In this document: piece after piece, positions 14,148 through 21,407 of the stretch
Position numbering within the stretch: the stretch's first letter is position 1
Layout: each line of letters starts with the position of its first letter
Source: Candidatus Ozemobacteraceae bacterium
GTDB lineage: Bacteria > Muiribacteriota > Ozemobacteria > Ozemobacterales > Ozemobacteraceae
Reading direction: 5' to 3'
Length of the DNA: 21,407 nucleotides
Assembly: GCA_035373905.1 (NCBI GenBank)
Contig: DAOSOK010000057.1
Location: 1 to 21,407, forward strand
Position numbers and translations under genes: made by a program
The notes under the pieces: model-generated
What the model was told of the DNA's origin: nothing
Seen by the model: the letters and a program-made list of their open reading frames with translations, nothing else
Database searches by the model: none

Positions 14148-17100
14148 TCAGCGCATCTGTTTCTCGATGACACGCAGATCGAGACGTGTGGCAGAGATCG
14201 GAATGACGATGTTCAGAGTTCGGTCGTTCGGGGCCGCCCCCGCCGTGCTGTACGGATTGGCCGGATCTGACGGCCAGCCTCGTGCCGTATCGCTGAGGCT
14301 GAGCGACATCGTATACGTCGCCGCCTGTCGGAAGAGATACCGCCACGGGTTCGAGGTGATCGGCAACGGCGAATCGAAGGCGCCTCCGCTGATCGTCCAG
14401 GTTGTCGTCATGCTTGCGACTGGAGTGACATTGTCACTGACGCACGACTGGAACCTGATCGGAATATCCTGTTCGTAACCGATCTCCTGTGCGCCGTCGA
14501 GACCGGCTCCCTGGAAGGTGAACTGGGCATTGCCGCTTCCGGGGCGCCACGGCCAGGCGATCGAAACGAACCCGTTGAGCGCGGTCGGTCCCCAGGGCGT
14601 CGTTTCGTTCAGCTGCGTATATGTCGGCGCGGTGAGGAAATTGTCGACGCTCGCCCGAGTGTACCCGACGGGAATCGTTCCGGCGAGGAAGGGAACGACG
14701 CGCGCGGTGAGCGTCTTTTCATCGACCGCCTGGACGGCGGCGTTCGGCTTCTTGTTGTCGCGGATGACGATGAAGCCGGCGCTCGTCCAGCTCGCGACCA
14801 TGGTATTTCCGCTCGAATCCGTGAACCAAGCTCCGTAGGTCAGGTTCGAATAGTATGGCAGATTGTTCGCGTAATTCATCGGAACCTTGCCCGACCAGGC
14901 GTTTCCGTTCGCGGGATCCCGCGAGAAATGTTGCAGGGAGCTGAGATTCATCGTGTATGTCAGATAACTGAACGTCGTGGAATTGTAGATGGCTGCCGGA
15001 GAGGTCTGCGACAGCAACGTGCTCGGCATTGTCAGGTTCTGCATTTGGAACGAGCCGCCGTGTCCGTTATCGTCCCGGTAGGTCGCCGGTGCTGAAGTGT
15101 GTGCCCAGATGATCTGGGGACTCAGGCTCGTGCCGGTGGCTGTCTGGTAGATGAAGGTGCCGGCTCGCTTCGAGACGTTGTGACGACAGCTGAGGCCGGA
15201 ATGAGAATCAGTGTAGGTATTGGTTTGACTATAGTTGCCAAAGGGGTTGTTGTCGGCAACGACGAACTGAAGCGTCGAAGGATTGGATTTGCCTTCGGGA
15301 GACAGGATCGAATCCCCCGTGGTGCCCCAGAGAACGGTGCGTTCGGCGGTCGGGCCTGTCGTGCGGGCGATCAGACCCATGGCCGGCATTGCCTGCTGCT
15401 GATACGGCTCGAGCAGGGTGAGAGCCGGTGGCGTCTTGTCGAGAACGATGACTTTTGCCTGAGCCTTCACCTGGAGATACGGCCGAAGCGTGGTGTCCGC
15501 CCATTTGGGAGTATACACCGGCGCGCCCGTGACGGGATCCACGCCCGTCTGATCCTGACCGACAATGATCTTGGTGCCGTATTCGTAGAACCTCGTCACA
15601 TCGACTTCAAGCGTGTATGCAACGGGATCTGACGGTATCGTCAGGAAGCGTTTCAGCAGCGGCTGCGGGACCTCGATACTCGGCGACATCGAGTTGTCGG
15701 GATAGACGTCGGCGCTTTGGAGAATGCCTGCATTCGTCGTCGGATGCTCGAGCCGCGCCGTCCACTTGAACGTCGGAGGTGCCGACCACCTGAGCGTTGA
15801 GAGGTCAGCCTGGGTGTCGTTCGGCGTGGGGGGAGCGGAATTCAGGATTGCCGCGATTCTGTCATTCGAACCGGTATTTGATGCCTTGTCGCGGAGTTTG
15901 AACGACCAGGTGGCGCCTTCTTCGATGATATAGACCGGTGTCGACGTAGGATCGGTGGTGAGAGGTGCGTATGAATAACTGTTCCCGCCCAGCCACTTGC
16001 CGGACATGATGACGCCGGCGCCGCCCGGGAACGAAGCGATCGAGGCGGATGCGATCTCGACCTGGGCCATCGACCAGCCTTCCGTTCCGGGATAGAGATA
16101 GGGCGATGCGTTCGTCGTCCCGCGTGCCGTCTGGATGGAACTGAGGATTGCGGCGCGACTTGCCGGGGTGCTGCCCGGCGTGAGGCGGTCATAATCGTAA
16201 TAGGTGAACTTGCTCTGTATCCATACGTTATATTTGCCGGCCGTGAAACTGAGGCCGACCGTGTTATACAACGGATCCGTGCGGTCGAAGATGGTGACGG
16301 GGTTGGTGGCCGGAATGCCATACCGGTCGCTGATCTGCTCGACGACCCAATGATACGAGATCGTTGCTATCGCAGACGTGAAGCCGCCGGTCCACGCATC
16401 CCCGTCGACGTTGGTCAGGTTGGTGGCGCGTGTATTGACGCCATTCGGATCGAGGAGCGGAAAGTTTTCGACCTGGAAGAACAGAGGCGTGGTCTCGCTA
16501 TAGGGGACCTGTGCCTGTTGGAGGGCCGTTCCATTCAGGACATACGGGCCGTTGATATCCGTCTGGCCGCTTGCATTTCCGGTTCGTTCCGGCGGGGTAT
16601 TCACGTTGATGACGGCAAGCTCGCAATAGATCTGGTCGGTCACCGGTGTGGAGGATCGACTGAGGCCGCTCAGGAACTGCCATTTCGTTGTGTCGGTGAG
16701 ATTCGAACTGCTCGTCCAGTTCGGGTAAGAAATGGTGCGGCAGAAGTAGTCGGCGCCGATCGGAACTTTCGCCGCGAAGGTCGTCATCCCACCGCCGTAA
16801 TAGTCGCGCTTGATGACGCCCTTGTAAATGAGTTGCCGATAATAGGCCGTGCCGTATCGCGTCCCAGGCTGGGTCGGGGGCGGCGACCCCCACGTCGTCG
16901 AGGCGATGACCAGTTCCGACGGGCCGATGTTCGCGATGGCCGCGGGCTCTCTGATCGTCTTCAGCAGGTAGAGATTCCCGAAGCCGTCGGCTGAAATGGA
17001 ATCGGGGTCCGAGCCGACGGCGATGATGTTGTAGGAGAAGGAATTGCTGGTTTCATTGCGCACGAACTGGTACACCTGGCCGTTTGCCTTGTCGTAGGCA

Positions 17101-18392
17101 TACACGATGCCGCCGTTCAGCCACCATTGGTCTGAGACGGCACAGTCGACGACGTTGGGGGTGACTGGCGGGGTGAAATTCTTGCTGGCCAGCCAGTCCT
17201 TGACGACGTCATTCCCGAGAAAATACACGTAGTCTTCCAGCGTTCCGCGGGCCGAGGCCCCGATGAACTTGGTCGTCGTATAGTTGTTCAGCGGTAGGTT
17301 CTTGTCGCCTTTCAGATTGGTATTCGGCACCGTGATATCCGTGCCTGCGGAATTCTTCGCGATGAGGGTGAAGCCCGACGCGCTGGGAACGCGGGAGTAG
17401 AGATACGATCGGCCGAAACCCGAACGAACAGTGTCAAGATACGGGACCGGCGCGCCGGGGGCGGTATACTGCCCGGTGCCGGGGGCGCAGGGGTCGCCGC
17501 ACTCGGCCAGCGTCGTCACGGTGACCTCCTCGCTGAGCTTCACGCTGGCGACCGGATACAGGATGTTCGGACCGGTGGCTGGGTTCACCCGGTACTGCGT
17601 CATCGAAAGGTTGCGGAACTTCGCCTTGACGCTTTCCCGCCGGATCATCGGCCGACCGGTATTGTTCTGGAGCTTTTCGATCGGATGATACCAGGTGTTC
17701 GTATTGACGTAGTAATAGCCCGAACGGCCGGGAACCGGCGTGATCGGGATGTTGCAGGGGGCGCAGAACGTCGCGTCACCAACATAATATGTTCCAAAGG
17801 AGATCGGGCCGCCGGTTCGCTGGAAGACCATGGGATAATAGTAGAACGTATCGGTCATCCCATTGCCGTCCGTATCTTTCGAGTATCCGTAGCCGTGAGA
17901 GAAGGTTTCCCACAAAAATCCGTAAGCGGAGACCGACTTTTGCTGGCCGGGGGGAATGGCATACGGCTGTCGATGGATGCCGCCGGGAAGATTGCCCTGT
18001 ACGCCGTGATACCCTTCGGTGAGTTGCGCGGTCGTCCGGCACTGGCGCTCGAGGGGCTCCGTGACGTCGTCGAGGCCGGTATCGGCTCCCGAAAATGTAT
18101 AGAGTTCCTTATAGAAATTTCCCGGGCCGACGTAGATGAGCGAGGCGGAGATGCCGTACGAGTCCTGCGGATCGTACAGCTGTTGTGGAACGTTGGTCGT
18201 CAGATTGTTCATGGCATAGACGCCGCGAACGTTCGCATACCCGACGGTCGGGTTTTCCCCGATCAGCAGATAGGCGTCGCCGTTCTGGAGATAATACGAG
18301 TCCAGGGCCGACCACGCCGGCGTCAGACAGGCGAACAACGCCAGCAGGACGAGCAGGGGCGGGATCGGGAAACGGTTCCGGTTGCTGTTCAT
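14148..18392 (-). CDS. Giant secreted protein, candidate pilus-tip/adhesin (PilY1-like position)
   Basis: A 1414-residue protein of a family I do not recognise. Residues 1-28 are a signal peptide (LLVLLALFACLTPAWS). The rest is rich in Thr, Ser, Asn, Tyr and Pro, typical of secreted beta-rich proteins. Residues 173-181 (DTDGNGMTD) fit an EF-hand-like calcium loop. C210 and C213 form a CxxC pair. About 427-478 look like a propeller-type blade (GGIVYAYDKANGQVYQF, ISADGFGNLYLL). From about 590 the sequence suggests successive Ig-like domains, with boundaries at DKTPPALTLLEP (985-996) and DNKKPNAAV (1212-1220) and a PKD-like end (1309-1400). GAGGAGG precedes the ATG by 9 nt. It lies directly upstream of three minor pilins, a position comparable to PilY1 in pilV-pilW-pilX-pilY1 operons, though PilY1 follows rather than precedes the pilins. 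I see no vWA domain, so PilY1 homology is not claimed. Confidence 0.75.
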   Translation of the reverse strand: MNSNRNRFPIPPLLVLLALFACLTPAWSALDSYYLQNGDAYLLIGENPTVGYANVRGVYAMNNLTTNVPQQLYDPQDSYGISASLIYVGPGNFYKELYTFSGADTGLDDVTEPLERQCRTTAQLTEGYHGVQGNLPGGIHRQPYAIPPGQQKSVSAYGFLWETFSHGYGYSKDTDGNGMTDTFYYYPMVFQRTGGPISFGTYYVGDATFCAPCNIPITPVPGRSGYYYVNTNTWYHPIEKLQNNTGRPMIRRESVKAKFRNLSMTQYRVNPATGPNILYPVASVKLSEEVTVTTLAECGDPCAPGTGQYTAPGAPVPYLDTVRSGFGRSYLYSRVPSASGFTLIAKNSAGTDITVPNTNLKGDKNLPLNNYTTTKFIGASARGTLEDYVYFLGNDVVKDWLASKNFTPPVTPNVVDCAVSDQWWLNGGIVYAYDKANGQVYQFVRNETSNSFSYNIIAVGSDPDSISADGFGNLYLLKTIREPAAIANIGPSELVIASTTWGSPPPTQPGTRYGTAYYRQLIYKGVIKRDYYGGGMTTFAAKVPIGADYFCRTISYPNWTSSSNLTDTTKWQFLSGLSRSSTPVTDQIYCELAVINVNTPPERTGNASGQTDINGPYVLNGTALQQAQVPYSETTPLFFQVENFPLLDPNGVNTRATNLTNVDGDAWTGGFTSAIATISYHWVVEQISDRYGIPATNPVTIFDRTDPLYNTVGLSFTAGKYNVWIQSKFTYYDYDRLTPGSTPASRAAILSSIQTARGTTNASPYLYPGTEGWSMAQVEIASASIASFPGGAGVIMSGKWLGGNSYSYAPLTTDPTSTPVYIIEEGATWSFKLRDKASNTGSNDRIAAILNSAPPTPNDTQADLSTLRWSAPPTFKWTARLEHPTTNAGILQSADVYPDNSMSPSIEVPQPLLKRFLTIPSDPVAYTLEVDVTRFYEYGTKIIVGQDQTGVDPVTGAPVYTPKWADTTLRPYLQVKAQAKVIVLDKTPPALTLLEPYQQQAMPAMGLIARTTGPTAERTVLWGTTGDSILSPEGKSNPSTLQFVVADNNPFGNYSQTNTYTDSHSGLSCRHNVSKRAGTFIYQTATGTSLSPQIIWAHTSAPATYRDDNGHGGSFQMQNLTMPSTLLSQTSPAAIYNSTTFSYLTYTMNLSSLQHFSRDPANGNAWSGKVPMNYANNLPYYSNLTYGAWFTDSSGNTMVASWTSAGFIVIRDNKKPNAAVQAVDEKTLTARVVPFLAGTIPVGYTRASVDNFLTAPTYTQLNETTPWGPTALNGFVSIAWPWRPGSGNAQFTFQGAGLDGAQEIGYEQDIPIRFQSCVSDNVTPVASMTTTWTISGGAFDSPLPITSNPWRYLFRQAATYTMSLSLSDTARGWPSDPANPYSTAGAAPNDRTLNIVIPISATRLDLRVIEKQMR

Positions 18393-18439
18393 AAGGATTT
18401 CCTCCTCGCTGCCGGCATTACCGGCATCTGTTGCGAACG

Positions 18440-19525
18440 TCAGAGCTGTCGGCGGGCGATGATGCTGAGCACAAGTTGCTGAATGCCGGCGGGGAACTTG
18501 TATTTGGTCATCAGGACTGTGGCTGCGGGCGCCGTCAGATCCACGCCGCCATAGAGGAACAGGTGCCCTGTTTCCGGGCTTTCCATGAGGGGGGCGAGGG
18601 CCGGCGATTTCGCCAGATAGGCTCGCAGAGGCTCGGTGATCGTCATGCCGATTCCGGCAAGGACGCGCTGCGTATCGGGAAGCGGCGGAAGAGTGATGGC
18701 GTCGAATTCGGTGTTCAGGAGAGCTTCGAAAAGGTGATCGAAGGCCCTGGAATGGTCGCCGGAAGGAAGCGTTGCTCCGGGATTCCGCAGCTGCCGGGGG
18801 GAGCCGGACGTGATCGGACAGGCGTTCATGACGGTCGAAATACCACGCTGACGCGCGACGTCAGCAATGATGGATTTCACTTCCGACAGAATTCCGTTGA
18901 ATATTTTTCCGGTCTCGGTGGTGGGATGGTAGAGCGGCTCGAGAAGCCGGTCATACTGAGCCTGGATACGCGCGTCGATCTCGGCGAGTCGTTTCTCAGA
19001 ACTGATGATGGCCCGTTCGGCACTGAGGGAAACACCTGCCGCACCGTCGGGTTCGAGGTGCTTGTCGATCGTTGAAGCCTCGACCGTTTTGGTGCTGGAT
19101 GCAGCGGGATCGAAGAGGGGAACCTGGGCGGACTCATTCAGCGTAGTGACCGGAGCAGCCCTGATAGATGCTGCAATCCTGGCCGACCCGGCCTCGCGAA
19201 GGAGCTTGCTCCGTTCGAGCTGGAGAGTCTGAAGCGCCTTGTCGACCTCGGGTCTCCTCCGCGCAATCTCGTCCTCGGCCGCTTTGTAGGCTGCTTTCTG
19301 CCCGGGCGAGACTTTGAGGAACCTGTTGAGGGTGAAATCATAGCCCATCATCGAGGGATGGAGCATCAGAAGAAGGCGAAGGTCTGCCTGGGCGATTCCC
19401 CCGATCTGTTGGGCCATGGGTGCGGCTGCATGCGTCCCGGTCGCCAGCTCCAGCAGCAGGACGAGGATCAGGAACGAGGCGGAAGGAGAAACAAGAGACG
19501 CGAAAGAACGTGTGGGCCTTTTCAT
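18440..19525 (-). CDS. Skp/OmpH-like secreted protein B
   Basis: A 361-residue secreted protein with a signal peptide (about 1-34, ending THAA). Its layout follows that of Skp/OmpH periplasmic chaperones: an N-terminal beta strand region (IGGIAQADLRLLLMLHP, 41-57), a long charged helical stretch (75-195, for example KAAEDEIARRRPEVDKALQTL), and a closing segment VARQRGISTVMNACP (223-237) like the VAKEKGYDLVLD segment of OmpH. It is about twice the length of Skp, with a low-complexity insert (125-165) in the helices and an extra C-terminal domain (about 255-361). It shares the LHP-M-(6-7 residues)-RF motif and the closing segment with the next gene upstream, so the two are diverged tandem paralogues. 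The ATG overlaps the stop of that gene by 4 nt (ATGA). The giant gene starts 47 nt downstream. A chaperone role is inference. Confidence 0.72.
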   Translation of the reverse strand: MKRPTRSFASLVSPSASFLILVLLLELATGTHAAAPMAQQIGGIAQADLRLLLMLHPSMMGYDFTLNRFLKVSPGQKAAYKAAEDEIARRRPEVDKALQTLQLERSKLLREAGSARIAASIRAAPVTTLNESAQVPLFDPAASSTKTVEASTIDKHLEPDGAAGVSLSAERAIISSEKRLAEIDARIQAQYDRLLEPLYHPTTETGKIFNGILSEVKSIIADVARQRGISTVMNACPITSGSPRQLRNPGATLPSGDHSRAFDHLFEALLNTEFDAITLPPLPDTQRVLAGIGMTITEPLRAYLAKSPALAPLMESPETGHLFLYGGVDLTAPAATVLMTKYKFPAGIQQLVLSIIARRQL

Positions 19526-20343
19526 TGATGACTCCTGTCTGTGGGGACTCCTGGAATGATGGCTTTTCTGTTCAGCAGACGGATGATTTCAGGCTCGAGA
19601 TCGATCCCGCCCGCCGGGATCGGACACCCGAGACCGGGAAACCGTCCGACGACGATCTCTCCCGCATTGTCGAGCCAGCGTTCGAGCGACTCTGCCGTGA
19701 CGTTTGAGTCGGGGGTTAGCCAGAGTTGCTGAAGGGGATTGACCTGAACGGACGATAGATCGGTGATCGCCAGTCGCGAAATCTGACGACGATTCAAGGC
19801 GGAAACGTCAAGGATCACGTGGGCGCGATTTCTAGCCGCAACTTCCCCGATTGCATCACGAATATCCGATAATATCTGTTCGAGAATCGGCACGATGGAT
19901 TCGTTCCTTGTGGATCGGCCCATGGACAGCATTTCTGTATATTCGGTCAGTCGGGATTGCTCGATGGCCAGTTCGGCCTCGATTGGCTTGCGTCGGAGCC
20001 AATACGCCTGCATGGCATCGGAAGCGGCTTTCCCGCCGGACTTGAGGTCTTTTTCGAGGCGGGATTTGAGCTGATCGAGCCTGAAGGTGATCGCCCTGAT
20101 GTTCGACTCGGTCCGGTTTATGGCGAGAGACAGGTCTTCCGGCGGCTGAGAGGGGGTTCCTGTGAACCTCCGGGTCTGGAGATCGAATTTCCCCATCAGG
20201 GGATGAAGTGCGATGATGCGGGTCAGATCGAAATAGCCGATCGACGTCATTTCAGCTGCCGCCACCGGGGCCATGCCAGCGATAAGAACGGCAAGGATGA
20301 GAATTGACGGAAGGCGGGAGATGCGTAATCCGGAGCAGATCAT
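19522..20343 (-). CDS. Skp/OmpH-like secreted protein A
   Basis: A 273-residue secreted protein with a signal peptide (1-30, ending VAAA). The mature start SIGYFDLTRIIALHPLM (34-50) resembles the OmpH start (IGxVDxxxV), followed by long charged helices (70-160) and VAARNRAHVILDVS (168-181), which is like the OmpH closing strand. The C-terminal part (about 185-273) is extra to the family and contains WLTPDSNVTAESLERWLDNAGEI, a pattern similar to LTPDSDITADVLEALN-type ends of some OmpH relatives. The paralogue downstream shares LHP-M and RF at equal spacing. GAGGTG lies 7 nt before the ATG; the ATGA overlap (4 nt) with the upstream gene and the ATGA overlap with the downstream gene make a tightly coupled set. 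Outer-membrane or secreted-protein chaperoning is the natural guess, perhaps for the giant protein. Confidence 0.72.
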   Translation of the reverse strand: MICSGLRISRLPSILILAVLIAGMAPVAAAEMTSIGYFDLTRIIALHPLMGKFDLQTRRFTGTPSQPPEDLSLAINRTESNIRAITFRLDQLKSRLEKDLKSGGKAASDAMQAYWLRRKPIEAELAIEQSRLTEYTEMLSMGRSTRNESIVPILEQILSDIRDAIGEVAARNRAHVILDVSALNRRQISRLAITDLSSVQVNPLQQLWLTPDSNVTAESLERWLDNAGEIVVGRFPGLGCPIPAGGIDLEPEIIRLLNRKAIIPGVPTDRSHQ

Positions 20344-21101
20344 TGGCTTTCACCTCGAATGGTTGGATCGGGGATTGGACGGGCGACGGTTTCCCTGCGC
20401 AGGAGGGGCGGAAAACCAGCCTGCACGAGGAGACCGAGAAGCCGGCGTCCCCCGGATGCGATATCTGCAAAGTGCGCTTCGGCGAGCGACTTGAGCGAAT
20501 ATTCCTCGATCAGGCGAACGTCTCCGGCAGGGTTTCTCAGGCAGACGCGCATGACCGCGCGATCGAGCCTCGAAAGCCCATACATGCCGGGGGTGCGGAT
20601 GTCTTTGTTCCAGGCGATGTTGGTGGAGCGTTCCGGGCAGGATACATGAAGCATCCATCCGGATGCCGGAATGACCGGCGAGGGATGCCATTTCCCTCCG
20701 ATGACGCGCTCGAGCGTCGAACAGAGAAGGGCACTTTCGCTCAGGGGAAAACTTTTTTTACGCCAGAAACCGGATGGGTCGATTCCGTCCGGGGCCATCG
20801 CATCCCGGATATCTGGCGGTATCGTCCAATCTCCGGGTGCCTCGTCGGGAAGGGGAACGGGCGAATCGAATTCGGCAGCCTCCGGCCAGACAACGGTCAC
20901 GTCCGGGTGTGTTGCCTCGGAAGCCAGCGCTGATCGCAGTTTGAAGCTCAACTCGAGAAACGCGAGGTCGGGAGGGAGATTCGCCGGATTCAGCGACTGG
21001 ATCTCCTGCCATTCGTGCGTGACATCACAGCACTGCGCAGAAAATGCCGCACAGAGCATTGCGGAAATCGATATCAGAAGGACCGTGCATTTTCGAAACA
21101 C
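20340..21101 (-). CDS. Secreted protein of unknown function, first gene of the array
   Basis: A 253-residue protein I do not recognise. Residues 1-22 form a signal peptide (VLLISISAMLCAAFSA). The mature part begins QCCDV, with two adjacent cysteines; the context SAQC is not a good lipobox. Residues 35-165 are Pro- and Trp-rich (WPEAAEFDSPVPLPDEAPGDW) and contain Cys127 and Cys155. The C-terminal part (175-240) looks more regular, with LDRAVMRVCLRNPAGDVRLIEEYSL, then a helix LKSLAEAHFADI and GGRRLLGLLVQAGFP. The GTG at 21101 is used as start because GAGAGGT lies 6 nt upstream and a signal peptide follows; no better ATG is near. It overlaps the Skp-like A gene by 4 nt (ATGA), so it belongs to the same operon and is probably its first gene. 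Confidence 0.65.
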   Translation of the reverse strand: MFRKCTVLLISISAMLCAAFSAQCCDVTHEWQEIQSLNPANLPPDLAFLELSFKLRSALASEATHPDVTVVWPEAAEFDSPVPLPDEAPGDWTIPPDIRDAMAPDGIDPSGFWRKKSFPLSESALLCSTLERVIGGKWHPSPVIPASGWMLHVSCPERSTNIAWNKDIRTPGMYGLSRLDRAVMRVCLRNPAGDVRLIEEYSLKSLAEAHFADIASGGRRLLGLLVQAGFPPLLRRETVARPIPDPTIRGESQ

Positions 21102-21407
21102 AGCAGACCTCTCTGGAATACACTTCTTGCATCATATATACCATGAAACATCCATCGCGACGATGAAAAGAATTCTTCCGCATGAACAGCGGGTGCGCGG
21201 AGAACGGGAGATGGAATCATCGATGCCTTCGATGCGTAAAAAACACCCGATGTGTAAAAAAAATTGTCTCGAGGTTGTGGACTCCAATGGGCAGAATGCT
21301 CTCAAGCCGAGGCTGCGTTTGTTCCTACTCATCTCATATGTTAGGCAACAGCTGGATAAAGTCCCAGGAAGTGGTGTAAAAACGGCCCCGGGAAAATGAC
21401 CGGGGCC
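21102..21407. promoter_or_regulatory. Intergenic region upstream of the eight-gene array
   Basis: About 280 nt before the terminator hairpin at the right edge appear non-coding. A TATGAT on the minus strand (complement of 21131-21136) could be the -10 of the array, placing the start about 24 nt before the GTG; no -35 match is seen. A 10-bp palindrome AAGAATTCTT lies at 21167-21176. CGATGCGTAAAAAA (21230-21243) and CGATGTGTAAAAAA (21248-21261) form an 18-nt-period direct repeat. The short reading frames here have no ribosome-binding site or recognisable product. Confidence 0.4.
21378..21407 (-). terminator. Intrinsic terminator for a gene beyond the right edge
   Basis: GGCCCCGG (21384-21391) and CCGGGGCC (21400-21407) form a perfect 8-bp GC-rich stem around an 8-nt loop. 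On the minus strand the stem is followed by GTTTTT (complement of 21378-21383), as expected of a rho-independent terminator. It therefore most likely ends a minus-strand gene lying past 21407 and separates it from the array. A plus-strand role cannot be judged because the window stops at the stem. Confidence 0.7.

Noticed and set aside
14147..14173. GTG start at 14173 for the PilV/GspI-like gene
   Set aside because: It would overlap the giant gene and lengthen the prepilin leader to 17 residues. The ATG at 14146 gives an 8-residue leader and a TGA-C-ATG coupling.
14148..18392. Giant protein as a true PilY1 homologue
   Set aside because: No vWA domain and no complete propeller could be recognised, and the gene precedes rather than follows the pilins. 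Only the contextual analogy is kept.
21027..21101. Lipoprotein signal in the 253-residue secreted protein
   Set aside because: The sequence before the cysteine (FSAQC) lacks the usual small residue at -1 and Leu at -3, so a standard signal peptide is more likely.
20671..21399. 242-residue plus-strand frame reaching the right edge
   Set aside because: Most of it is antisense to the first gene of the array. The remaining part has low-complexity lysine runs from A-tracts and no recognisable domain.
1..21407. CRISPR array, tRNA or rRNA genes, complete insertion sequence
   Set aside because: No regularly spaced 25-40 nt repeats, no tRNA-like cloverleaf or rRNA signature, and no transposase frame were found on reading both strands.

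Overview
The window is GC-rich (roughly 60% by eye), gene-dense DNA holding 14 protein-coding genes and no RNA gene that I can see. The content points to a diderm (Gram-negative type) bacterium: an AmpG-like muropeptide permease, Skp/OmpH-like secreted proteins and type IV pilus/type II secretion minor pilins. The intergenic gaps carry REP-like palindromes of the kind common in environmental genomes. I cannot place the organism from sequence alone. An uncultivated diderm lineage such as the Riflebacteria/Ozemobacteria is a guess, not a result.

Left half (226-9997): a peptidoglycan turnover and recycling neighbourhood. A secreted SpoIID-family lytic transglycosylase (minus strand) and a secreted PGRP/Amidase_2 N-acetylmuramoyl-L-alanine amidase (plus strand) are divergently transcribed. 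A tight minus-strand operon follows, transcribed from 7126 down to 3250: an AmpG-like permease, a secreted SH3b-NlpC/P60 endopeptidase and an L-Ala-D/L-Glu epimerase. Glucosamine-6-phosphate deaminase (nagB) is divergent from this operon, and a proton-coupled POT-family di/tripeptide transporter lies downstream of nagB. Together these can cut glycan strands and stem peptides outside the cytoplasm, import the products, convert L-Ala-D-Glu to L-Ala-L-Glu, and feed the amino sugar into glycolysis.

Right half (10026-21101): one compact minus-strand array of eight genes, with junctions of 4-nt ATGA overlaps, 1-nt or 4-nt gaps, or short gaps of 15 to 47 nt. In transcription order they are an unrecognised 253-residue secreted protein, two tandem paralogous Skp/OmpH-like secreted proteins, a 1414-residue secreted protein of unknown family, three minor pilins resembling PilV/GspI, PilX/GspK and PilW/GspJ, and a hybrid sensor histidine kinase with three PAS-like domains and a receiver. 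The order suggests a pilus- or pseudopilus-tip system. In this reading the giant protein takes the place PilY1 has in classical minor-pilin operons, the Skp-like pair may be dedicated chaperones or assembly factors, and a sensory kinase ends the operon. This is the best candidate in the window for an undescribed system.

Non-coding parts: a REP/RAYT-like inverted repeat at the left edge (25-171), three related GGGGCGG-type hairpins (near 195, 3208 and 7292), two copies of a TTCGACA-GCTCAGG repeat (near 2028 and 8325), a 13-bp perfect inverted repeat downstream of nagB, a good sigma-70-like promoter before the POT gene, and a strong terminator hairpin at the right edge, probably ending a gene outside the window.
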